DNA of 32,646 bases from Bacteroidota bacterium (lineage in GTDB: Bacteria > Bacteroidota > Bacteroidia > Chitinophagales > Saprospiraceae): assembly GCA_014190515.1 (NCBI GenBank), contig BJGN01000022.1:1-32646 (forward strand), given 5' to 3'. Positions 25,301-32,646 of the stretch are shown in pieces (the stretch's first letter is position 1; the number at the start of each line of letters is the position of its first letter). The notes beneath the pieces are model-generated. The model worked only from the letters and a program-made list of their open reading frames with translations, did no database searches and was not told the DNA's origin. A program made the position numbers and the translations under genes.

Positions 25301-25990
25301 ATGACCTTTAAAACCTTATTTTTACCAGTTCTTTTTCTTTTGTCTCTGTGCTTTAATATTAATTCCTTAAATGGGCAGGTTTCTTCCCGTTCAGAAAAGG
25401 ACCCAAAAGCAAAGGCAACACTCGACCTAATGAAGAAGCGATATGAATCATACATTTCTCTTGATATTCCTTTTACGCTCGATTTGGAAATTCCCGACCA
25501 ACCAAAACAGGTTCAAAAAGGTCAGTTTACCCGTAAAGGAATGAAGTATAAATTAGTTATGAACCAACAAACCGTTCTTTGTGACGGTAAATCTTTGTGG
25601 GTTATTTTGCCAAAAGAAAAGGAAGTCCAAATAAATGATATGCCGGATCCACAGCAAAATGATGATGTTTTATCACCGGAAGCATTTTTTAGCATTTATA
25701 AAAGAAAAGATTTAAGTTACGTTGTGCTGAAGGAGTTTGTTGAAAAGGGAAAATCACTTCAACAAATAGGGTTCAAACCAGTAGATAAAATGGCCGATTA
25801 TTCCAAATTGGAATTGATTCTCGATAAAAAAACAGGGGAAATTATATCTTTTAAAGCCTTTGCGAAGGACGGTTCCCGTTTTTTATTTCGCTTTGGTACT
25901 CCAAAAGTAAATCAATCTATTCCAGATGTATTTTTTCAGTTTAAAAAGTCTGACTATCCTACGTTTTATGTAGAAGATTTAAGAGGTTGA
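25301..25990 (+). CDS. LolA-like outer-membrane lipoprotein carrier
   Basis: Exported protein of 229 residues with a signal peptide ending near NGQ (about residue 26), then a LolA/LolB-type half-barrel. The pattern 'FTLDLEIPDQPKQVQKGQFTRKGMKYKLVM', 'VLCDGKSLWVILPKEKEVQIND', 'LSPEAFFSIYKRKD' and 'LELILDKKTGEIISFKAFAKDGS' is the usual order for Bacteroidota LolA-like proteins. LolA carries lipoproteins across the periplasm to the outer membrane. Bacteroidota often have several paralogues, so this one may have a narrower duty. It lies 60 bases after the LacI regulator, and the GH3 gene follows at 54 bases. The promoter of that gene appears to overlap this gene's stop codon. Confidence 0.78.
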   Translation: MTFKTLFLPVLFLLSLCFNINSLNGQVSSRSEKDPKAKATLDLMKKRYESYISLDIPFTLDLEIPDQPKQVQKGQFTRKGMKYKLVMNQQTVLCDGKSLWVILPKEKEVQINDMPDPQQNDDVLSPEAFFSIYKRKDLSYVVLKEFVEKGKSLQQIGFKPVDKMADYSKLELILDKKTGEIISFKAFAKDGSRFLFRFGTPKVNQSIPDVFFQFKKSDYPTFYVEDLRG

Positions 25991-26015
25991 AAATCTGATA
26001 AATTTAGTATTTTCG
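25987..26015 (+). promoter_or_regulatory. Possible promoter of the GH3-family gene
   Basis: TTG at 25987-25989 and TATTTTCG at 26008-26015 are separated by 18 bases. The -7 element differs from TAnnTTTG at one base. The -33 element overlaps the TGA stop of the LolA-like gene, and the -7 is 29 bases before the GH3 start. Confidence 0.4.
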
Positions 26016-26044
26016 TACCCTTATCTACCTTCAATGGAATAAAT

Positions 26045-27553
26045 ATGGGTTTTAAATCTTTTTTTCTTCGCCCTTGGGCAAATCAAGTGTCTAAACAAAT
26101 TGGACAATGGTCAGCGAATGCACTAAAGGAACAGGAAAATATTTTTACTCAAATTATACGACAGGGCTGTGATACTCAGTTTGGGAATGATCACGATTTT
26201 GCTAATATAAAATCTTATGGAGATTATAAGCAAAGGGTTCCAGTCAGGGATTATGAAGGTTTAAAGACCTATTTTGACCGAGTTGTTGCCGGAGAATCTA
26301 ATGTTTTATGGCCTGGAAGACCCAGATATTTTGCAAAAACATCGGGTACTACCTCTGGGGTAAAGTATATTCCCATTACCTCTGAGAGCTTACCCAATCA
26401 TTTTGGTTCGGCAAGAAATGCTCTATTTCATTATTTTGGTCAAACAGGAAGGGGTAAATGGCTAGATGGAAAATTGATTTTTTTATCAGGTAGCCCTTCT
26501 CTCGATGATATCAATGGTGTTCCCACAGGGAGGTTGTCTGGTATTTCCAATCATCTCGTTCCTGCCTGGGTTAAAAGAAGTCAAATGCCTTCTTATGAGA
26601 CAAATTGTATCGATGCATGGGAAGAAAAGCTAGATAAAATTGTGGAGGAAACCCTCCATCAGAAAATGACGCTGATCAGTGGCATTCCACCCTGGGTTCA
26701 AATGTATTATGAACGATTGTTGGAAGTTTCTGGAAAAAATACCATCAAAGAAATATTTCCCGATTTTAGTATGTTCGTTTATGGAGGGGTAAACTACGAA
26801 CCTTATAGAGCAAAACTAGAAGAACTTGTTGGTGGACAGGTAGATAGTGTTGAAATATACCCGGCGTCTGAAGGTTTTCTGGCTTTCCAGGATATCCCGG
26901 GCGAGCGGGGAATGTTTTTAAATGTTGCATCGGGATTGTTTTTTGAGTTTATTCCTGTACACGAATTGGGAAATGAAAATCCAACTCGATTAAGGTTACA
27001 TGATGTTCAATGTGGCGTCAATTATTTACTTATTTTAAATACCAATGCAGGTCTTTGGGGGTATAATATTGGCGACACCGTTGAGTTTGTTTCTATAAAT
27101 CCTTACAGAATTATCGTAACGGGTAGGGTCAAGCACTATATTTCAGCCTTCGGCGAACATGTCATAGGAAAAGAGGTAGATGAAGCCATGCAGTTAACCT
27201 GTCAGGCACTGGGCGCCAGAGTCGTTGAATTTACCGTAGCTCCCCAGGTTACCCCTGTAGAAGGAGGGTTGCCATATCATGAGTGGTGGGTTGAGTTTGA
27301 TGAAATACCCTCAGATCTGGATCGGTTTGCCCAGTTATTAGATCAGGAAATGGTTAAGCAAAATATTTATTACGATGATCTTATTCAAGGTTCTGTTTTA
27401 AAACCTTTAGTCATTCGGGTATTGAAAAGAGATAGTTTTAGGGCTTACATGAAGGCTCAGGGAAAGCTCGGAGGTCAAAATAAAGTACCACGTTTATCAA
27501 ACGATAGAAAAATAGTATCAGCATTGGAAGATATGAAGGTGACATTACCATAA
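26045..27553 (+). CDS. GH3 (auxin-responsive promoter) family acyl-adenylating enzyme
   Basis: Protein of 502 residues of the GH3 family within the ANL adenylate-forming fold. Residues 97-106 (AKTSGTTSGV) are the ATP/phosphate-binding P-loop-like motif. 'EIYPASEGFLAFQ' near 277 corresponds to the motif 2 region, and 'YNIGDTVEFVS' with 'VTGRVKHYISAFGEHV' (about 340-375) holds the adenine-contact Asp and hinge. Plant GH3 enzymes conjugate carboxylic acids such as jasmonate or indole-acetate to amino acids. Bacterial members are widespread in Bacteroidota but their substrates are unknown, so only acyl adenylation, probably with amide formation, is supported. It is preceded by the LolA-like gene and followed by ribosomal protein THX; neither neighbour indicates a pathway. 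Confidence 0.9.
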   Translation: MGFKSFFLRPWANQVSKQIGQWSANALKEQENIFTQIIRQGCDTQFGNDHDFANIKSYGDYKQRVPVRDYEGLKTYFDRVVAGESNVLWPGRPRYFAKTSGTTSGVKYIPITSESLPNHFGSARNALFHYFGQTGRGKWLDGKLIFLSGSPSLDDINGVPTGRLSGISNHLVPAWVKRSQMPSYETNCIDAWEEKLDKIVEETLHQKMTLISGIPPWVQMYYERLLEVSGKNTIKEIFPDFSMFVYGGVNYEPYRAKLEELVGGQVDSVEIYPASEGFLAFQDIPGERGMFLNVASGLFFEFIPVHELGNENPTRLRLHDVQCGVNYLLILNTNAGLWGYNIGDTVEFVSINPYRIIVTGRVKHYISAFGEHVIGKEVDEAMQLTCQALGARVVEFTVAPQVTPVEGGLPYHEWWVEFDEIPSDLDRFAQLLDQEMVKQNIYYDDLIQGSVLKPLVIRVLKRDSFRAYMKAQGKLGGQNKVPRLSNDRKIVSALEDMKVTLP

Positions 27554-27560
27554 AAAAGTG

Positions 27561-27568
27561 TACTTTTG
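27561..27568 (+). promoter_or_regulatory. -7 promoter element of the THX gene
   Basis: TACTTTTG is an exact TAnnTTTG match, 28 bases before the THX start codon and just past the GH3 stop. No clear -33 TTG is seen. With the terminator at 27733-27775 it makes THX a separate, short transcription unit. Confidence 0.5.
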
Positions 27569-27596
27569 TTTTCATAATGTAAAAAAACCAACTAAA

Positions 27597-27707
27597 ATGG
27601 GAAAAGGCGATAAACGCACTAAAAAAGGAAAAATTTTCCAGGGTTCTTTTGGTAATTCAAGACCTGGTAAAAGAGCTAAAAAAGTGGTAGAAGTACCCGC
27701 TGCTTAA
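27597..27707 (+). CDS. 30S ribosomal protein THX
   Basis: Small basic protein of 36 residues: 'MGKGDKRTKKGKIF' followed by 'GSFGNSRPGKRAKK' and a short VVEVPAA tail. The GKGDxxTxxGKI(F/W)xGSxGxxRP pattern is that of the THX peptide that fills a cavity at the top of the small subunit head in Thermus, with homologues across Bacteroidota. About a third of the residues are Lys or Arg. It has its own -7 element upstream and a strong terminator 26 bases downstream, so it is likely a highly expressed monocistronic gene placed between the GH3 and glycogen genes without functional relation to them. Confidence 0.88.
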   Translation: MGKGDKRTKKGKIFQGSFGNSRPGKRAKKVVEVPAA

Positions 27708-27732
27708 TGTAGTCTTTTTTCCTTCAATAGAT

Positions 27733-27775
27733 ATCCGGTCAGGCATTATATATACCTGACCGGATTTATTGTTTT
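27733..27775 (+). terminator. Rho-independent terminator after THX
   Basis: Perfect 11-base arms ATCCGGTCAGG (27733-27743) and CCTGACCGGAT (27755-27765) enclose an 11-base A/T loop and are followed by TTATTGTTTT. It is placed 26 bases past the THX stop, separating it from the glycogen operon. Confidence 0.82.
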
Positions 27776-27796
27776 AAATATTTCTTCCCTATCTTA

Positions 27797-27827
27797 TTTC
27801 TACTTTCCTAATATTTCCGTATATTTC
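27797..27827 (+). promoter_or_regulatory. Possible promoter of the glgA-glgC-ppx operon
   Basis: TTTC at 27797-27800 and TATATTTC at 27820-27827 are 19 bases apart. Each differs by one base from the Bacteroidota consensus (TTTG / TAnnTTTG). The -7 lies 38 bases before the preferred glgA start. It is a weak match, supported mainly by the terminator just upstream, which requires a new promoter here. Confidence 0.27.
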
Positions 27828-27865
27828 ACAGAAACCAGAACAGTCAGTTCTTTTTAATGTATTTT

Positions 27866-29323
27866 ATGCGTGTAATACATATTAGTGCAGAATGTTATCC
27901 TGCTGCAAAATCAGGAGGATTAGGAGATGTGGCGGGTGCTCTACCAAAATATTTGACCTCTGCCGGTTGGGAATCTGCCGTAATAATTCCTAAATATGGT
28001 TTACCCTGGACCAAAAAGCACCGCTTTAAGCTACTTCATGCAGGTGCCTATGTTCTGAATGATCAATATCACCCATATACTATAGAGGAACCTTTACAAA
28101 CTGGGCTGGATTTTTCCCTTTATGTTGTAAACTTGCCAGGGTTATTTGATCGCCCTGGTATTTACGGTGATGCAGAAAAGGGTTGGTACACGGACAATAC
28201 AGAACGTTTTACCTCCTTTCAAATTGCTGTTTTAGATTGGGTTAAGAATATGGAGGTAAAACCCGAAATTCTTCATTGCCATGATTACCACGCAGGATTA
28301 GTCCCTTTTTTAATAAAACATACCAAAATATTTGAGGTTTTAAAGAAAATTGCTTCGATTTTTACCATTCATAATGCTGAATACGCTGGCTCTTTCCCCT
28401 GGTTGAAAAAAAACTTATTACCAGAATTTTCTGAAGAAGTAAATGGGTTATTAGATTGGTCTGATCAAATTAATCCCTTAGCATCTGCTGTAAAAAATGC
28501 GTGGGCTGTTACGACCGTTTCTCCCGGTTATTTATTGGAATTACAACAATTTTCGTCTGGTTTGGAATGGCTGTTCAGAAATGAGAAAAGAAAATGTAGA
28601 GGTATTTTAAATGGTATAGATCATGATGTATGGAATCCTAAAACCGATACTTACCTGACCTCACATTTACCCGATAAGGAAGCGTATGAATTAAAAGATA
28701 TTGAGGATTTTAAGTTACATCAGAAAAAACAACTGGTAAGTCAACTGGGACTTAATCAAAATATACCTTGGATTACCTTTATTGGTAGGTTAGTGCGTGA
28801 GAAAGGAGCTGATATTTTACCCAATCTGATAAATACCGTGTTAGAGAGTGGAACGGGCATAGGATTTATTATTTTAGGTTCAGGAGAACCCTACCTCCAT
28901 GAATTATTGCGAAGTATGAGTTATAAATTCCCAGGCAAACTGCATGTACATATTGGGTACGATGAAGCACTGGCTCATCAACTTTACGCAGCATCTGATT
29001 TTATTTTAATGCCTTCAAGGGTCGAACCTTGCGGTTTAAATCAATTGTACTCGTTAAGATATGGCACCATACCTATAGTTAGAGCGGTGGGAGGATTAAA
29101 AGATTCTATTGTGCCCTGGAAAGAGGAAAATGGAAACGGTATTCTCTTTGAAACTTTTTCTGTTGATGCTGCAATTAAGGCCATTGACGAAGCATTTAAC
29201 CTATTTAATGATCGAAAAAAATTCGAAGAAGTCAGGAAATTTATTTTTGGGATAGATTTTTCATGGCAAAAATCGGCTTCGGAATATGTAACATTATATA
29301 ACGAACTCACTTTAAAAATGTAA
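27866..29323 (+). CDS. glgA: Glycogen synthase (ADP-glucose type, GT5)
   Basis: Glycosyltransferase of 485 residues that extends alpha-1,4-glucan from ADP-glucose. Starting at MRVIHISAECYPAAKSGGLGDV puts Lys15 in the K-x-G-G-L ADP-glucose motif at the same position as in E. coli GlgA. An upstream ATG at 27857 would add only three residues. Other family motifs are 'HCHDYHAGLVPF', 'FTIHNAEYAG', 'GILNGIDHDVWNP', 'GRLVREKGAD' and, in the C-terminal domain, 'PSRVEPCGLNQLYSLRYGTIP' with 'VGGLKDSI'. glgC follows three bases after the stop. glgB and glgP are not in the window. With glgC it makes the committed pair of bacterial glycogen synthesis. Confidence 0.95.
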   Translation: MRVIHISAECYPAAKSGGLGDVAGALPKYLTSAGWESAVIIPKYGLPWTKKHRFKLLHAGAYVLNDQYHPYTIEEPLQTGLDFSLYVVNLPGLFDRPGIYGDAEKGWYTDNTERFTSFQIAVLDWVKNMEVKPEILHCHDYHAGLVPFLIKHTKIFEVLKKIASIFTIHNAEYAGSFPWLKKNLLPEFSEEVNGLLDWSDQINPLASAVKNAWAVTTVSPGYLLELQQFSSGLEWLFRNEKRKCRGILNGIDHDVWNPKTDTYLTSHLPDKEAYELKDIEDFKLHQKKQLVSQLGLNQNIPWITFIGRLVREKGADILPNLINTVLESGTGIGFIILGSGEPYLHELLRSMSYKFPGKLHVHIGYDEALAHQLYAASDFILMPSRVEPCGLNQLYSLRYGTIPIVRAVGGLKDSIVPWKEENGNGILFETFSVDAAIKAIDEAFNLFNDRKKFEEVRKFIFGIDFSWQKSASEYVTLYNELTLKM

Positions 29324-29326
29324 TAA

Positions 29327-30601
29327 ATGATAAAGATGATTTGCCTCATATTAGGAGGTGGTGCTGGAAGCAGATTAGCCCCTCTGACAAGCCATAGATC
29401 AAAACCTGCCGTGCCTATTGCAGGTAAATACCGATTAATTGATATTCCCATTTCTAATTGTTTGAATTCTGGGGTGAAGAGAATGTTTGTGGTCACACAA
29501 TATAATTCTGCTTCATTAAATCAACATATTAAAAATACCTATCATTTTGATGTATTCTCTCATGGCTTCGTTGATATTTTAGCCGCGGAGCAAACGCCCA
29601 ATAGTGATCAGTGGTTTCAAGGAACCGCCGATGCCGTCAGACAATCTATGCATCATTTGAAAAATCATGATTATGACTATATCCTAATCCTTTCCGGAGA
29701 TCAGCTCTACCAAATGGATTTTGAGGAATTAGCTAAATATCACATAAGTCAAAAGGCAGATTTAACCATTGCTACTATCCCTGTAAATGAAGTAGATGCG
29801 CCTGGTTTTGGCATTATGAAAGTGAACGATAAGGGTTTTATTGATTCCTTTATTGAAAAACCTAAAAAGGACGTGCTGGCTGATTGGACTTCTTCAGTTT
29901 CTGTTGAAAATAAAGCGAAGGGAAAATCCTATTTAGCTTCTATGGGTATTTATATGTTTAGTAAACAGGTGATGATGAAGCTGTTTTCAGATAATGAAAA
30001 AGCGGTGGATTTTGGGAAAGAAATTATTCCCGATGCCATTCTTGGCGGTTTAAAGGTAGCTTCTTATGCCTTCGATGGTTACTGGACGGATATAGGTACT
30101 ATCAGATCCTTTTTTGAGGCAAATATCGCCCTAACGGATACCATTCCTGAATTTAATCTTTTTGATAATAAACGTATCGTCTATACAAGACCGAGACAGT
30201 TGGCACCTACCAAAGTCTATGGTACTTTCTTAAATAGGGCTTTAATTGCCGAAGGCTGTATCCTTCATGCCAAAAAAATAGACCGTTCAGTCATAGGTAT
30301 TCGCTCAAGAATAGGGGAGGGTTCTGAAATAAATAATGCAATTATCATGGGGGCAGATTACTATGAATCTATTTCTGAAATAGTTGATTCAAAGGAGGGA
30401 GCGGCCATGGGTATTGGTAAAGAATGTATCATTGAAAATGCCATTATAGATAAAAACGCCCGCATTGGAAATAATGTAGTGATAAAAGGAAGTCCTCTTC
30501 TAAAAGATGAAGAGACAGATAAATACTCCATTAAAGATGGGATCATTGTTCTGCGAAAAGGGGCTTTTATTCCCTCTGGAACGAAAATTGGTCTCGTTTA
30601 G
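29327..30601 (+). CDS. glgC: Glucose-1-phosphate adenylyltransferase (ADP-glucose pyrophosphorylase)
   Basis: Enzyme of 424 residues that makes ADP-glucose from glucose-1-phosphate and ATP, the regulated step of glycogen synthesis. The nucleotidyltransferase domain opens 'LILGGGAGSRLAPLTSHRSK' and includes 'FQGTADAVRQ', 'ILSGDQLYQMDF', 'DSFIEKPKK' (sugar-phosphate Lys), 'ASMGIYMFS' and 'GYWTDIGTIRSFFEANIAL'. The C-terminal left-handed beta helix begins near residue 300 ('EGCILHAKKI'). Length is typical. Only three bases separate it from glgA and three from the ppx/gppA gene, so all three are surely co-transcribed. A second Met at codon 4 is an alternative start. Confidence 0.96.
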   Translation: MIKMICLILGGGAGSRLAPLTSHRSKPAVPIAGKYRLIDIPISNCLNSGVKRMFVVTQYNSASLNQHIKNTYHFDVFSHGFVDILAAEQTPNSDQWFQGTADAVRQSMHHLKNHDYDYILILSGDQLYQMDFEELAKYHISQKADLTIATIPVNEVDAPGFGIMKVNDKGFIDSFIEKPKKDVLADWTSSVSVENKAKGKSYLASMGIYMFSKQVMMKLFSDNEKAVDFGKEIIPDAILGGLKVASYAFDGYWTDIGTIRSFFEANIALTDTIPEFNLFDNKRIVYTRPRQLAPTKVYGTFLNRALIAEGCILHAKKIDRSVIGIRSRIGEGSEINNAIIMGADYYESISEIVDSKEGAAMGIGKECIIENAIIDKNARIGNNVVIKGSPLLKDEETDKYSIKDGIIVLRKGAFIPSGTKIGLV

Positions 30602-30604
30602 TGA

Positions 30605-31513
30605 ATGAAGACTATCGGAATTATAGATTTAGGAAGTAATACCTTCCATTTGTTAATCGCAAAGGTTACTTCCCCTCAGCAGTTTGAAGAAGTGTATAAA
30701 GAAGCTTTTTTTGTCAAACTGGCTTCTGAGGGGATAGAAAAAATTGGAGATAAGCCATTTCAAAAGGGTATCGAAATAATGGTTCATTTCGCAGAAAAAT
30801 GTAAGAATTTTAACGTTTCTGAGATTAAGGCTATGGGCACTGCGACCTTGAGAAGGGCTGAAAACGCGCCTTTTTTCATGCAGCAGGTGTATGAAAAAAC
30901 GGGCATAGAGGTAGCTGTTATATCTGGCGATGAGGAAGCTTTGCTTATTGCTGGAGGTGTGCACCTGGCCATTCCTTTTATAGAGGAAAAGGTGCTGATA
31001 ATGGACATTGGTGGGGGTAGTGTAGAATTTATTATTTCCGAAGGAGAGACTATTTATTGGTCTAAAAGTTTTCCTATAGGTATCTCTATTTTATATAATT
31101 ATTTCCATAAGAAAGATCCAATAAGTGAAGAGGAAATAGTAAAATTGACACATTTTTTAGATGAATCACTGGTAGATTTAATGGCCATTTTGAGGGTTCA
31201 TAATGTCAATCATTTAGTAGGCGCATCAGGTACTTTTGATGTGCTGGAAGATTTTTTATCAGATGTATCTATCAAAAATAAACATGCCACAACAGTGTCT
31301 GTTTCTCATGTCTTTCCTGTTTTAGATGAAATTATTAAAAAAAGTTTGGTTCAAAGGCTTGAATACAAAGAGATTCCCGAAACAAGAGCTGAAATGATTG
31401 TCGCCGCTATGGTATTAATAAAGTTCGTTTTGACTGAGGGAAAATTCAGCTTTCTTACTTATTCCTCTTTTGCTATGAAGGAAGGTATTTTGAGGACATT
31501 TATGAAAGGTTAA
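30605..31513 (+). CDS. Ppx/GppA-family phosphatase (short form)
   Basis: Actin-fold phosphatase of 302 residues. 'GIIDLGSNTFHLLIAKV' is phosphate-1, 'GTATLRRAENAPFF' and 'EVAVISGDEEALLIAGGV' follow, 'VLIMDIGGGSVEFIIS' is phosphate-2, and 'LVGASGTFDVLEDF' is the adenosine-type region. It contains only the two-domain core and lacks the C-terminal HD domains of E. coli Ppx (513 residues), as do many short family members. Such proteins hydrolyse polyphosphate or pppGpp, and sequence does not decide between them. Being the third gene of the glgA-glgC operon with a three-base gap suggests a link between carbon storage and polyphosphate or (p)ppGpp metabolism. Confidence 0.9.
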   Translation: MKTIGIIDLGSNTFHLLIAKVTSPQQFEEVYKEAFFVKLASEGIEKIGDKPFQKGIEIMVHFAEKCKNFNVSEIKAMGTATLRRAENAPFFMQQVYEKTGIEVAVISGDEEALLIAGGVHLAIPFIEEKVLIMDIGGGSVEFIISEGETIYWSKSFPIGISILYNYFHKKDPISEEEIVKLTHFLDESLVDLMAILRVHNVNHLVGASGTFDVLEDFLSDVSIKNKHATTVSVSHVFPVLDEIIKKSLVQRLEYKEIPETRAEMIVAAMVLIKFVLTEGKFSFLTYSSFAMKEGILRTFMKG

Positions 31514-31527
31514 ACTGATTATTTGAT

Positions 31528-31535
31528 TAAATTTG
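31528..31535 (+). promoter_or_regulatory. Possible -7 element of the methyltransferase gene
   Basis: TAAATTTG is an exact TAnnTTTG match, 17 bases before the start codon. No -33 TTG is found at the right spacing. The 39-base gap after ppx/gppA also allows read-through from the glycogen operon. Confidence 0.35.
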
Positions 31536-31552
31536 CGAGCTAAATTATTATA

Positions 31553-32347
31553 ATGTACGAATTCCACACCAACAAACCCTGGTATTTTGAAATGCAATAT
31601 AAAAATGCAAAAGAGTTTGTTATTCCCTTTATTGAGGAATACTTTCGCATTGGGGAAAATATTCATGTTCTTGAAGTTGGTTGTGCAGAAGGGGGTGTGC
31701 TAAAAGCTTTTCTCGATAAAGGTTGCACGGGTGTAGGGGTTGAACTTGAGGAGGGAAGGCTCCAATTGGCAGGTGAATTTTTAGAAAAGGAGGTTGCATT
31801 AGGGACGGTCAAATTAATAAATAAGAATATTTACGATCCTTCCTTTGAAACAGAGTTCAGTAACAAGTTTGATTTGATTGTCTTAAAGGATGTTATAGAG
31901 CATATTCCCAATCAGGAAAAAATTCTAATGGAGTTTCAAAAATTCCTTAAACCTGGCGGAAATATATTTTTTGGATTCCCTCCATGGCAAATGCCATTTG
32001 GAGGTCATCAGCAATTATGCAAAAGTTTCCTTTCAAAAATACCTTATTTTCATTTGCTACCAATGGGAGCCTACAAGAAGATATTGAATTATTTCAATGA
32101 ATATGTTCCTGAATTTGTGGAAATAAAAGAAACCGGTATCTCCACTACTCGTTTTGAGAGAATAGTTAGAGAAACCGGTTACGATATTAAATTAAACACA
32201 CATTTTTTATTGAATCCTATTTATAAGTTTAAGTTCGGACTAAAACCTATTAAGCAATTTGGATTTATTAAAGCCGTACCACCTATCAGGGATTTTTTGA
32301 CCACGTGTGTTTATTATTTAATTGAGCTAAAAGAAGCAAAAAATTAA
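31553..32347 (+). CDS. Class I SAM-dependent methyltransferase
   Basis: Soluble protein of 264 residues with a Rossmann-type methyltransferase core. Motif I is 'VLEVGCAEGGVLKAFLDKG' (about residues 38-56), 'GVGVELEEGRL' carries the acidic residue that binds the SAM ribose, and 'FDLIVLKDVIEHIP' with 'KFLKPGGNIFFGFPPW' are motifs II-III. The C-terminal third ('NEYVPEFVEIKETGISTTRFERI') resembles the Methyltransf_11/23 proteins of lipid or sugar modification, but no substrate can be assigned. Its stop overlaps the ClpB stop in TTAA (32344-32347), leaving no room for a terminator. It is 39 bases past the glycogen operon. Confidence 0.85.
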   Translation: MYEFHTNKPWYFEMQYKNAKEFVIPFIEEYFRIGENIHVLEVGCAEGGVLKAFLDKGCTGVGVELEEGRLQLAGEFLEKEVALGTVKLINKNIYDPSFETEFSNKFDLIVLKDVIEHIPNQEKILMEFQKFLKPGGNIFFGFPPWQMPFGGHQQLCKSFLSKIPYFHLLPMGAYKKILNYFNEYVPEFVEIKETGISTTRFERIVRETGYDIKLNTHFLLNPIYKFKFGLKPIKQFGFIKAVPPIRDFLTTCVYYLIELKEAKN

Positions 32348-32646
32348 TCTTCATCTTCCATAACTTCATCTGTCAGCATTGGTATTGGTTCAAAGGGATC
32401 TTTACTAAAAAGAAGGCCCTTATTGTTAGCATCTATGTAGATGGTATCACCGAAGGAAAAGGATCCAATCAGAATTTGCCTGGACAGTTCATTTATCACC
32501 TCTTTTTGAACTACTCTCTTTAGAGGCCTTGCGCCGTATTGAGGATCATAGCCCAGATTAGTTAAAAACCCTTTAGCTTTTTCGCTCATCTTTAATAAAA
32601 GCCCTTGTTTAGCGAGCATTTTTTGAGTGCCTTTTAGCAATAGATC
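32344..32646 (-). CDS. clpB: ATP-dependent chaperone ClpB, C-terminal part (runs off the window)
   Basis: Last 100 residues of a ClpB-type disaggregase; the gene continues beyond the right edge. 'LLKMSEKAKGFLTNLGYDPQYGARPLKRVVQKEVINELSRQIL' (in overlapping parts) is the small domain of the second AAA+ module, with the sensor-2 arginine in the GARPL motif. It ends in an acidic tail (TDEVMEDED), common in bacterial ClpB. ClpB with DnaK rescues aggregated proteins. The ClpA/ClpC alternative is less likely given the end of the chain. Promoter and start are not in this window. Confidence 0.88.
   Translation of the reverse strand, partial: DLLLKGTQKMLAKQGLLLKMSEKAKGFLTNLGYDPQYGARPLKRVVQKEVINELSRQILIGSFSFGDTIYIDANNKGLLFSKDPFEPIPMLTDEVMEDED

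Noticed and set aside
29041-29496. 151-codon open frame on the - strand
   Set aside because: It spans the end of glgA and the start of glgC in antisense; both of those genes are certain.
1-32646. CRISPR array, prophage, insertion sequence, tRNA or rRNA
   Set aside because: No regularly spaced repeats, transposase, integrase, phage structural gene or recognisable RNA gene was seen on either strand.

Overview
This window looks like ordinary chromosome from a member of the Bacteroidota, most likely a Saprospiria- or Chitinophagia-like lineage. The lineage is inferred from gene content, not from a marker gene. The evidence is AT-rich DNA, a gliding-motility lipoprotein gene (gldB), a ribosomal protein THX gene, an UpxY/NusG-like antiterminator, PorT-like and Omp85-like outer-membrane proteins, and several intergenic matches to the Bacteroidota promoter (-33 TTG / -7 TAnnTTTG). 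I see no rRNA, tRNA, CRISPR array, insertion sequence or prophage.

Layout. 60-2744 (-): secreted BNR/Asp-box (VPS10-like) repeat protein. 2880-3326 (+): small membrane protein. 3352-6348 (-): short DnaE-type polymerase. 6349-6827: no convincing gene. 6828-8582 (+): Omp85-family barrel, convergent with 8579-10239 (-), an outer-membrane barrel gene behind an exonuclease III gene. 10318-11784 (-): amino-acid permease. 11997-16131 (-): operon gldB, 2-oxoglutarate/Fe(II) oxygenase, DPP4-like peptidase, closed by a terminator at 11921-11982. 16206-17063 (+): nadC, followed by a candidate small membrane ORF on the opposite strand.

17321-20888 (+): a tight four-gene operon of L-2-hydroxyglutarate oxidase, WbpE-like aminotransferase, WbpD-like acetyltransferase and UpxY-like antiterminator. 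I read it as part of a pathway for a diacetamido-uronic acid sugar nucleotide, with the oxidase recycling the 2-hydroxyglutarate by-product of a WbpB-type step encoded elsewhere. 21069-22070 (+): TPR protein with its own promoter.

22109-25240: a uronate cluster. uxaB (tagaturonate reductase) and a DUF4440-type exported protein (-) face a LacI-family regulator (+). The shared intergenic region holds a near-perfect LacI-type operator and a strong 14-bp hairpin. 25301-27553 (+): LolA-like carrier and a GH3-family enzyme. 27597-27707: ribosomal protein THX with its own -7 element and terminator. 27866-31513 (+): glgA, glgC and a Ppx/GppA phosphatase in a near-contiguous operon for glycogen synthesis and phosphate signalling. 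31553-32347 (+): SAM methyltransferase, whose stop codon overlaps that of a ClpB C-terminus (-) running off the right edge.

The least ordinary parts are the lhgO-wbpE-wbpD-upxY operon and the lacI/uxaB regulatory region. Neither is proven to be new. The rest is mostly recognisable housekeeping and envelope functions.
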